From contig JAEDMC010000025.1 of the NCBI GenBank assembly GCA_016303225.1, positions 1-21,625 of the forward strand: a stretch of 21,625 bases of DNA. Direction: 5' to 3'. Below the pieces are notes generated by a model. That model was not told the origin of the DNA, made no database searches, and saw only the letters and a list, made by a program, of their open reading frames with translations. Below, in pieces: positions 13,836-19,540 of this stretch (the stretch's first letter is position 1; every line of letters starts with the position of its first letter). The position numbers were made by a program, and so were the translations under genes. The DNA is from Kiritimatiellia bacterium. Its GTDB lineage: Bacteria; Verrucomicrobiota; Kiritimatiellia; RFP12; UBA1067.

Positions 13836-14669
13836 TTGAGAGTTGGAGAAATTCTTGCGCTGGCGATGCTGGCGCTTGGATGCTCGCGAGAGAAGGTCGA
13901 GCGCATCGAGTGGCCGGTGATGGGCACGGTCGCCGCCGTGCAGACGCGCGGTGCGACGCCGGAAGAGACGGCGGGCGTTGTGCGCTTGGTGAAAACCGAA
14001 TTTGCGCGCGTTGAGAAGCTTCTGAATGCGCATGATCCGAACTCTGAGCTGAACCGTCTGGCGCCGCTTCCGGACGCGGAAGTGCTCGCACACTGCGACG
14101 AATCGGTCAGATCATGCTATGAAATGGCGTTTGACCTGATGCGTAAGTCCGGTGGCGCGTTCAATCCGCGGTGGCGCGGGACGAACACCCTCGACCTCGG
14201 TGCGATCGCCAAGGGCTTTGCCGTTGATTGTGCCGCGCTTGCAGTAGGAGCTGTCGATGGTGCGGACAGACTGCTGGATCTTGGCGGCAATCTTTTTGCA
14301 GTTCGGGGACTATGGAAGACGGGAATTGCCGGCAGGGAGATCGTGATTCCGCTCTCCGAAGGTTGTGCGTGCGCGACGAGCGCCGAATACTACCGCGGCA
14401 GGCACATCTCTGACGGGCGAACGGGGCTGGCGGTCTCGAATGGCGTCGCTTCCGTGACGGTGCAAGTCTGCGGCAGCGCGATGGAGGCGGACGGACTTTC
14501 GACGACGCTGTTCGTGTTGGGCCCGACGGAGGGCAAGAAGTTCTTGGTGGAAAAGTGGAAGACAGTCGGCGTTCAGGCAGTTTGGTTCATGCAAGACGGA
14601 TCAATGGTTGAGCATCATTCTCGCGCTTTCGTGTTGCCGTCGCGAGGTTGTCAATCTGCGGGAATGTGA
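13836..14669 (+). CDS. FAD:protein FMN transferase, ApbE-like lipoprotein
   Basis: ApbE enzymes attach FMN covalently to threonine in exported redox proteins such as Rnf/Nqr subunits or FMN-binding proteins. Conserved blocks are VMGTVAAVQ, LDLGAIAKGFAVD, LLDLGGNLFAVRG, HISDGRTGLAV and EADGLSTTLFVLG. The length is about 277 residues. No ATG fits; TTG 13836 gives a short lipoprotein signal ending LALGC with Cys16, and AGGGGG lies about 9 nt upstream. TTG 13818 is an alternative that adds two Leu-Arg-Gly units and a more basic N-terminus. No flavinylation target is seen in the window. The gene is the last before the tRNA promoter. Confidence 0.85.
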   Translation: MRVGEILALAMLALGCSREKVERIEWPVMGTVAAVQTRGATPEETAGVVRLVKTEFARVEKLLNAHDPNSELNRLAPLPDAEVLAHCDESVRSCYEMAFDLMRKSGGAFNPRWRGTNTLDLGAIAKGFAVDCAALAVGAVDGADRLLDLGGNLFAVRGLWKTGIAGREIVIPLSEGCACATSAEYYRGRHISDGRTGLAVSNGVASVTVQVCGSAMEADGLSTTLFVLGPTEGKKFLVEKWKTVGVQAVWFMQDGSMVEHHSRAFVLPSRGCQSAGM

Positions 14670-14706
14670 GGCTTTGAATTTCTTTGAATTTTAGTCATCC
14701 GAGCGG

Positions 14707-14736
14707 TTGACAGGCTGAAATGGTTTTTGATATAAT
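14707..14736 (+). promoter_or_regulatory. Consensus sigma-70-type promoter of the tRNA operon
   Basis: A perfect TTGACA (14707-14712) is separated by 18 nt from a perfect TATAAT (14731-14736), preceded by TGA as an extended -10. The predicted start near 14743 lies 6 nt before tRNA-Leu. It is the strongest promoter in the window. The preceding 37 nt after the ApbE stop hold a 10-nt T-rich direct repeat (14672-14691) and no clear terminator. Confidence 0.9.
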
Positions 14737-14748
14737 ATGCGCCCAGTA

Positions 14749-14833
14749 GCACCTGTGGTGAAATTGGCACACACGCTAGATTCAGGTTCTAGTGCCGCAA
14801 GGCTTGTGGGTTCAAGTCCCACCAGGTGCACCA
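14749..14833 (+). tRNA. tRNA-Leu (anticodon CAG)
   Basis: The acceptor stem GCACCTG pairs with CAGGTGC, followed by discriminator A and an encoded CCA (14831-14833). The anticodon arm CTAGA/TCTAG closes the loop TTCAGGT with CAG at 14783-14785. A long variable arm of class II type (GCC GCAA GGC) and the T arm GTGGG-TTCAAGT-CCCAC confirm leucine identity. It reads CUG codons. Confidence 0.96.
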
Positions 14834-14841
14834 AGAAAGCT

Positions 14842-14916
14842 GGCCCCTTCGTCTATCGGCTAGGACACCTGGTTCTCATCCAGGTAAGAGCGGTTCGACT
14901 CCGCTAGGGGCTGCCA
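14842..14916 (+). tRNA. tRNA-Glu (anticodon CTC)
   Basis: GGCCCCT pairs with AGGGGCT (a G-U at the first pair), then discriminator G and an encoded CCA (14914-14916). The anticodon arm CCTGG/CCAGG closes the loop TTCTCAT with CTC at 14875-14877. The T arm is AGCGG-TTCGACT-CCGCT. The start TTCGTCTA and the G discriminator are typical of tRNA-Glu. It lies 8 nt after tRNA-Leu and 6 nt before the next gene. Confidence 0.95.
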
Positions 14917-14922
14917 AAGGCA

Positions 14923-16446
14923 GTGAAGAAAACGCTAAAGATAATCTGGAAAACGGTGAAGTGGGTCTTCATCGTTTTTTTCGTTTATCTGGTGTCGCTG
15001 TTTTTTCGCGAGGAGCGCATACCGGGTGCTTTTGTGGAGTGGGTGTCCCGCAGGTTTCTGCCGCCGTCGCTCGTGCTGCATGTCGGGTCGCTGTCCTTCG
15101 GCTTCATGCATGGCGTTCATGTTCGTGACATCCGTCTTTACGACTGGGCCGGCAAGGCCCCTCTGACGTCGGTCATTAGCGCTGACGACGTTGACTGGTA
15201 TCCGTTCATGCGCAAGGTTCGGATTGCGGGGCTTCGCTATGTGCGGCTTCCCGAGGACTATTATCGGGATGGGTCGCATGACAAGAATGAGCCAGTGGAG
15301 GTCGAATTCCCAGATCTCGGACATTTCCAGGTCGAGATGACGGATCCGGACGTCCTTGGCGTTCGCCCTCGGCGACTTGACTTCAATCTTGACGTGGGGA
15401 AGCGTCGCATTGAGGCGTCGCATATCGTCTTGCAGTGGCCGGATTGCGACGTGCGGGCGGCACTCGACGGCTTCTGCTACGTTGACATAGACCGTCAGGA
15501 AGTGTACGGCGAGGTCAAGGGCCTGGCGAAGCAGGCGCACATCCGTCCGCTGATCGAGGCCGTTGACGTGCCGGTTGCCTTGCCGTATATTGACGCTTTT
15601 ACGGATGTGCCGGTTCCGTGTCCGTCCTGGTGCGCGTGGAAGGTTGGTCTTGTGCACAACGACTTCGACCTCTGGCTCGACTTGAAGCCGACCCTCGGCA
15701 AGTACATGTCCGTGCCGATGAAGTGGGCGAACGGCAAGATTCACGTGCACAACTTCACGCGTGACAACCAGTTCTGCTATGTGACGACGGTCGGTCCGAT
15801 TTCGGCGGAGGATGTCGAGGGACGTCCGTTGGAAGGGACGGTCGTCATCTCGAGCACGAACGGGATGAACACGGTGGCGGTCAAGGCGAAGAGCGCGCAG
15901 CCGCTGGCGAACGTGCTGAAGATCGGTGGCTTCGAGGGCGATTATGTCGGCGCCGACGTGATCGGCAATTCGCAGTGCGACCTGACGTTCCGCTTCCCGC
16001 GCGCGATGACGAACGACTATACTGTGTTGAACGGCCGCGGCCACGTGTCCGTCTCCAGCGGCCATCTGATGCGGATGAGGGGATTCGCCGGTCTGATCGA
16101 AGCCATGCCGAGCATTGCGCCGGCGGTGACGTGGTTCTCCGATTCGACGGAGGCCTCCGCCGACTATGTCATTGAAAACGGTGTCGTGAAAAGCGACAAC
16201 ATCTACATCGAGGGCACGTGCTTCTCGATCAAGATGACCGGGAGTTACGATGCCGTCAAGGACAAGCTCGACTTCAAGGTCATGGTGCAGTTCGCCAAGA
16301 AGGACTCCCTCGTCGGCAAGCTGCTGCATCCGCTGACGTGGCCGTTTTCCAAACTGCTGCTCGAATTCAAGCTGAGCGGATCGCCGTCCGATCCGAAGTG
16401 GAGTTATGTGACGGTCATCGACCGAGTTCTGGAGGTGGTGAAATGA
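14923..16446 (+). CDS. AsmA-like / DUF3971-type envelope protein
   Basis: The 507-residue protein has an N-terminal membrane anchor (about residues 12-28, after MKKTLKIIWK) and a large, beta-rich periplasmic part. The pattern resembles AsmA/YhdP/TamB-type proteins that take part in lipid transport or outer-membrane assembly. The C-terminal region has YVIENGVVKSDNIYIEGTCF and MTGSYDAVKDKLDFKVMVQF, which fit the C-terminal AsmA-like block, ending in a stretch like LLEFKLSGSPSDPKWSYV. The GTG start lies only 6 nt after the CCA of tRNA-Glu, so transcription must read through the tRNAs. AAAGG at 14916-14920 shares its first A with the tRNA end. The stop overlaps the rsmA ATG. Family assignment is by pattern only. 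Confidence 0.75.
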   Translation: MKKTLKIIWKTVKWVFIVFFVYLVSLFFREERIPGAFVEWVSRRFLPPSLVLHVGSLSFGFMHGVHVRDIRLYDWAGKAPLTSVISADDVDWYPFMRKVRIAGLRYVRLPEDYYRDGSHDKNEPVEVEFPDLGHFQVEMTDPDVLGVRPRRLDFNLDVGKRRIEASHIVLQWPDCDVRAALDGFCYVDIDRQEVYGEVKGLAKQAHIRPLIEAVDVPVALPYIDAFTDVPVPCPSWCAWKVGLVHNDFDLWLDLKPTLGKYMSVPMKWANGKIHVHNFTRDNQFCYVTTVGPISAEDVEGRPLEGTVVISSTNGMNTVAVKAKSAQPLANVLKIGGFEGDYVGADVIGNSQCDLTFRFPRAMTNDYTVLNGRGHVSVSSGHLMRMRGFAGLIEAMPSIAPAVTWFSDSTEASADYVIENGVVKSDNIYIEGTCFSIKMTGSYDAVKDKLDFKVMVQFAKKDSLVGKLLHPLTWPFSKLLLEFKLSGSPSDPKWSYVTVIDRVLEVVK

Positions 16447-17282
16447 ACCTGACGAGCCCGAGCCAGGTGAAGGCCTGGTGCATTGAGAACGGTTTCCATC
16501 CCAACAAGGTGCTGGGGCAGAACTTCCTCATCGACCAGAACGCGCTGAAGGCGATTGTCGATGCGGGGCTGGAAGGGATTGGGGATCAGGGCTCTGGGAT
16601 CAGGGTTTTGGAGATTGGTCCGGGATTGGGTGTGTTGACCGAAGAGATGCTGAAACGTGGGTGTGAGGTCGTTGCCGTCGAGAAAGATCCGATCCTCGCT
16701 GCACGGCTGGAGAAAGATGCGAAGGCCAAGACCGAAGTTGAACCGTGGTGGGGCAATCTCACCGTCATCGCCGGCGACGCGCTCGAGGTCATCGCTCGGC
16801 CTGAAACCTGGAACCTGAAACCTGAAACCTTTGAAGCCATGATCTCCAACTTGCCCTATCAGGCGGGGACGCGGATTTTGCTGGAACTGGTGAAGGCGCG
16901 GGAGCTTCCGTCGATGACGGTGCTGGTGCAGACCGAGGTTGCGGAGCGGCTGGCGGCGAAGGAGGGGTCGAAGACGCGGGGTCTGGCGGGCGTGTGGGCG
17001 CAGCTCGACTATGACGTCAAGATCGTGCGGAAGGTGACGGCGAGCTGCTTCTGGCCGCGGCCGGAAATCGGTTCGAGCGTGGTCCGTCTCGTGCGGCACG
17101 ACCGGAACGCGGGCCTGTCCCCGGAAGAGCGCGATCTCTTCCATCGGCTGACCAAGCAGGCGTTCGAACACCGGCGGAAGCAACTTGGCAGCATCTTCAA
17201 GGATATGATACAATCTACGGCAAGGGCGGAAGAGCTCTCGAACGAAGACTGGATACAACTAACTAAAGGACTCATAGGATGA
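16443..17282 (+). CDS. rsmA: 16S rRNA (adenine1518-N6/adenine1519-N6)-dimethyltransferase
   Basis: RsmA (KsgA) dimethylates two adjacent adenines at the 3' end of 16S rRNA during 30S assembly, using SAM. The 279-residue protein has LGQNFLID at 24-31, the SAM motif VLEIGPGLG at 55-63, VEKDP at 79-83, GDAL at 111-114 and the catalytic NLPYQ at 136-140. The C-terminal part QAFEHRRKQLGSIFKD is also typical. Two heptamer arrays lie in frame, one just before the SAM motif (residues about 45-55) and one just before NLPY (about 120-129). Both fall in loops that seem longer than in relatives. The ATG overlaps the previous stop as ATGA, and the TGA overlaps the hexokinase ATG. Confidence 0.97.
   Translation: MNLTSPSQVKAWCIENGFHPNKVLGQNFLIDQNALKAIVDAGLEGIGDQGSGIRVLEIGPGLGVLTEEMLKRGCEVVAVEKDPILAARLEKDAKAKTEVEPWWGNLTVIAGDALEVIARPETWNLKPETFEAMISNLPYQAGTRILLELVKARELPSMTVLVQTEVAERLAAKEGSKTRGLAGVWAQLDYDVKIVRKVTASCFWPRPEIGSSVVRLVRHDRNAGLSPEERDLFHRLTKQAFEHRRKQLGSIFKDMIQSTARAEELSNEDWIQLTKGLIG
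16575..16609 (+). repeat. Intragenic heptamer array in rsmA, consensus GGGATCA, 5 units
   Basis: GGG recurs exactly every 7 nt from 16575 to 16603 (GGGATTG, GGGATCA twice, GGGCTCT, GGGTTTT), and GG continues at 16610 and 16617. It encodes a Gly-rich loop of about 11 residues ahead of VLEIGPG where relatives usually have about 5. Confidence 0.85.
16800..16827 (+). repeat. Intragenic heptamer array in rsmA, consensus CCTGAAA, 4 units
   Basis: CCTGAAA occurs three times and CCTGGAA once, without gaps; CCT begins a fifth, broken unit. In frame it encodes PETWNLKPET, in the loop between GDAL and NLPY. Confidence 0.9.
17185..17214 (+). promoter_or_regulatory. Internal promoter in rsmA for the hexokinase
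   Basis: TTGGCA (17185-17190) and TACAAT (17209-17214) are 18 nt apart, with TGA before the -10 making it an extended -10. The predicted start near 17221 gives a leader of about 58 nt before the ATG at 17279. The box matches both consensus hexamers at five of six positions. Confidence 0.6.
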
Positions 17283-18565
17283 AGACACCCGAGGAATTTC
17301 TGGAGGAGAACAATTTCACCGTGGCGGAGAAGATCGACCGTCAGGCGATGATCGCGACGTTTCTGTCGGAAATGGAGAAGGGACTGAAGGGCGAGCCGTC
17401 CTCGCTCCGGATGATTCCGACATACGTGGGCGTCAACGGCAAGATTCCCCAAGGCGCGAAGGCGGCCGTGCTGGACGCCGGCGGCACGCACTTCCGTTCG
17501 GCGGTCGTGTCCATTCCGCCGACAATCGAGGACAAGCAGAACCAACCGATGCCAGGCGCGAAGAGCGACGTCACGGAAGACGAGTTCTACGGCGCGTTCG
17601 CCGAGGAACTGAAGCGCGTGGCGCCGAAGGCTACGGTGAAGAAGTACGGCTGGTGCTTCTCCTACAACTGCGATGCGACGCCCGAACTGGATGCGAAGCT
17701 CAATTGCTGGACGAAGGGCATCCGGGCGCCGATGATCGTCGGCCAGTACGTCGGCAAGGAGCTGCTGAAGCGGCTCGGCGGCGGCGAGATCGCGATCGTG
17801 AACGACACCGTGGCGACGCTCCTGGCGGCGAAGGCGACGGAAGGGGACAAGACCTATTCGTCCTATCTTGGCTTCATTCTCGGCACGGGCACGAACACGG
17901 CGTATGTCGAGAAGAACCGCAACATCGTCAAGTTGCAGGGGCTCGATCCGTCCGGCTCGATGATCATCAACGCCGAGTCGGGTTCGTTCGACAAGCTCGC
18001 GCAGAGCAACTTTGACAAGGCGATGGACCAGAAGACGCAGGACCCCGGGCACAATCCGCTTGAGAAGATGATCGCCGGCGGCTATCTCGGAGGCGTCGGG
18101 CTCGAGCTCTACAAGGCCGCGGCGAAGGCCGGGCTCTTCTCGGCGAAGGCCGCATCCGCGATCGGCGGGCTCGGCGCGCTCGAGACGATGGACTTCGACA
18201 ACTTCTGCGCCGCCTTCAAGAAGGAAGGCCGCGACAATCCGCTGGACGCGATCTTCGCCGATCCCGACGACGCCAAGATGGCGCGCCGTCTCGGCATTCC
18301 GGTGTTCGAGCGCGCGGCCGTGCTGACGGCGATTCATCTCGCGGCGTTCTGCATCAAGTCGGGCGAGGGGGCGGACGACTCCGCGCCGATTGCGATCAAT
18401 GCGGACGGTTCCACCTACTACAAGACGCGTGCGATTCCGTTTGCGGACACGATCAAGAAGGAGCTGGACGACATGCTCGTGCAGCGTCGCAACATCCATT
18501 ACTGCATCACGCCTCAGGTCGACGATGCACCGATGGTCGGTGCGGCGATTGCGGCCATGCTGTGA
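17279..18565 (+). CDS. Hexokinase, eukaryotic-type fold family
   Basis: It phosphorylates a hexose, most likely glucose, to the 6-phosphate with ATP. The 428-residue protein follows the two-domain layout of the eukaryotic hexokinase family and is not a bacterial GlcK or ROK kinase. Phosphate-1 motif is LDAGGTHFR at 65-73, catalytic Asp176 lies in IVNDTVATLL (173-182), phosphate-2 GFILGTGTNT is at 198-207, and NAESGSFD at 231-238 is the sugar-binding region. LEKMIAGGYLGGVGLEL at 261-277 is close to the EKM-YLGE motif of hexokinases. The usual Trp and Gly of the NxEWGaF motif are both replaced by Ser (NAESGSF). The gene overlaps rsmA by 4 nt and also has a promoter inside it; AAAGGACTC supplies a modest ribosome site. 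Confidence 0.88.
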   Translation: MKTPEEFLEENNFTVAEKIDRQAMIATFLSEMEKGLKGEPSSLRMIPTYVGVNGKIPQGAKAAVLDAGGTHFRSAVVSIPPTIEDKQNQPMPGAKSDVTEDEFYGAFAEELKRVAPKATVKKYGWCFSYNCDATPELDAKLNCWTKGIRAPMIVGQYVGKELLKRLGGGEIAIVNDTVATLLAAKATEGDKTYSSYLGFILGTGTNTAYVEKNRNIVKLQGLDPSGSMIINAESGSFDKLAQSNFDKAMDQKTQDPGHNPLEKMIAGGYLGGVGLELYKAAAKAGLFSAKAASAIGGLGALETMDFDNFCAAFKKEGRDNPLDAIFADPDDAKMARRLGIPVFERAAVLTAIHLAAFCIKSGEGADDSAPIAINADGSTYYKTRAIPFADTIKKELDDMLVQRRNIHYCITPQVDDAPMVGAAIAAML

Positions 18566-18574
18566 GAAAAACGC

Positions 18575-18602
18575 CGAATGAGGGCTGATGGATGATTAAT
18601 TG
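18575..18602 (+). repeat. Heptamer array, consensus NNNNTGA, 3-4 units
   Basis: TGA recurs at 18579, 18586 and 18593 (CGAATGA, GGGCTGA, TGGATGA), with a degenerate fourth unit TTAATTG. It lies between the hexokinase stop and the ribosome site GGAGG of the next gene. Confidence 0.65.
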
Positions 18603-18615
18603 TGGAGGGATAAGG

Positions 18616-19506
18616 ATGAATGTCAGGTTGCCGAGGGCTAGATTTGCGCTTGCGACATTCATAATTCTTCTTTTGTCATTCCTCATTTCGAGTTCAACCG
18701 CGTTTGCGGTTGAACTCGACGGCATCGCGGCGCGGGTCGGCGAGGAGTCGATCCTGCGCTCGGACGTACTGAATGAGATGCGGCGTGTCGGCGTTCGGGA
18801 TGCGGCCGAGTATGCGTCTTTTCTTAACCAGCTGATCGATCGCAAGCTCATCCTCAGGGCGGCGGCGTCTTCGAAGATGACGATGCAGGATTGGGTGGTC
18901 GAGAGCCGGGTTCGCGAAATCGTCAAGAAGGCCTTTGATGGCGACCGCAACAAGCTGATTGAAACGCTGTCCCGCCAGAAAATCTCCTATCCGGAGTGGC
19001 TGGCGAAGACGAAGGAGGATATGGTGGTCGGCGCCATGCGTTGGAACGTGGTCGACAAGAACGTCACGGCATCGCCGGCAGCCATGCGTGCGGAGTATGA
19101 CGCGCACCGCGAACGCTATGTACAGGACCACAAGGTCACGATGTCCGTCATCCTCCTGAAACCGGAGGATAAGCTTCGCCGCGAGGAGATCTCGGCGGCG
19201 CTCAAGACGAAGTCCTTCGAGGAACTTGGCGGACGTAAATACGAGAATGTGAAGGCCGAGGAGGTCTTCAAGCCCGAGGTGGCCGAGGAGATCGCCAAGA
19301 TGCCGAAGGGCACGGTCAGCCACTGGATCGAGATCGACGGCTGGAGTTTCCTGCTGCGCAAGGACGACGAAACGTCCGGCAAGGCCCTCTCGTTCGACGA
19401 GGCCTACGATGCCATCGAGGCGACGGTCAAGGAGGCGGAGGCAAAGCGCCTTTACGAGGCCTGGATTGAGCGGCTTCGCGCCAACACCTACATCAAGGTT
19501 TTTTGA
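18616..19506 (+). CDS. Exported SurA/PpiC-like peptidyl-prolyl isomerase or chaperone
   Basis: It is probably a periplasmic folding factor for outer-membrane proteins. The 296-residue protein starts at ATG 18616, preceded by GGAGG (18604-18608, 7 nt spacing); an ATG at 18592 is in frame but lies in the heptamer array. The signal peptide ends TAFA before VELDGIAARVGEE. The N-terminal part resembles SurA_N (ILRSDVLNEMRR, FLNQLIDRKLILRAA), and residues about 165-255 form a parvulin-like region (VTMSVILLKP, MPKGTVSHWIEIDGWSFLLR). The usual GG-D/GWF features of an active parvulin are reduced, so it may be a chaperone only. The signal core is encoded by a heptamer array followed by a perfect 13-bp hairpin. 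Confidence 0.8.
   Translation: MNVRLPRARFALATFIILLLSFLISSSTAFAVELDGIAARVGEESILRSDVLNEMRRVGVRDAAEYASFLNQLIDRKLILRAAASSKMTMQDWVVESRVREIVKKAFDGDRNKLIETLSRQKISYPEWLAKTKEDMVVGAMRWNVVDKNVTASPAAMRAEYDAHRERYVQDHKVTMSVILLKPEDKLRREEISAALKTKSFEELGGRKYENVKAEEVFKPEVAEEIAKMPKGTVSHWIEIDGWSFLLRKDDETSGKALSFDEAYDAIEATVKEAEAKRLYEAWIERLRANTYIKVF
18655..18689 (+). repeat. Heptamer array encoding a signal-peptide core, consensus TCATTCN, 5 units
   Basis: ATTC, TTTT or ATTT recurs at a 7-nt period (ACATTCA, TAATTCT, TCTTTTG, TCATTCC, TCATTTC). In frame it writes the hydrophobic core FIILLLSFLIS of the signal peptide. Array and hairpin (18689-18718) abut each other. Confidence 0.75.
18689..18718 (+). repeat. Perfect 13-bp inverted repeat inside the SurA-like gene
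   Basis: CGAGTTCAACCGC (18689-18701) is the exact reverse complement of GCGGTTGAACTCG (18706-18718), with the loop GTTT. It lies in the coding sequence across the signal-peptidase site. No T tract follows, so it does not look like an ordinary terminator. Confidence 0.92.
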
Positions 19507-19512
19507 TATAAT
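19504..19512 (+). promoter_or_regulatory. Extended -10 promoter for asd
   Basis: TGATATAAT is a perfect extended -10 with a T run before it. Its TGA is the stop codon of the SurA-like gene. The predicted start near 19519 gives a 22-nt leader. A weak ribosome site, GGAAAG, lies at 19525-19530. No -35 was found. Confidence 0.72.
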
Positions 19513-19540
19513 GTTTGCTTAAACGGAAAGAACGCATCTC

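Noticed and set aside
13814..13848. An eleventh heptamer array before the ApbE-like gene
   Set aside because: The G-rich repeat fits a 9-nt step (Leu-Arg-Gly codons) better than 7 nt, and its units are irregular.
14672..14691. Two copies of CTTTGAATTT as a regulatory repeat upstream of the tRNA promoter
   Set aside because: Only two copies are present and they are AT-rich. They could be an UP-type element, but nothing else supports it.
14935..16329. A 464-codon open frame on the minus strand opposite the AsmA-like gene
   Set aside because: It is Arg/His-rich, has no recognisable motif and lies opposite a gene with a signal anchor and good neighbours. It follows from the codon pattern of GC-rich DNA.
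17009..18499. A 496-codon open frame on the minus strand opposite hexokinase
   Set aside because: It has no motif and very high Arg content, and the + strand gene has complete hexokinase motifs. It is a shadow frame.
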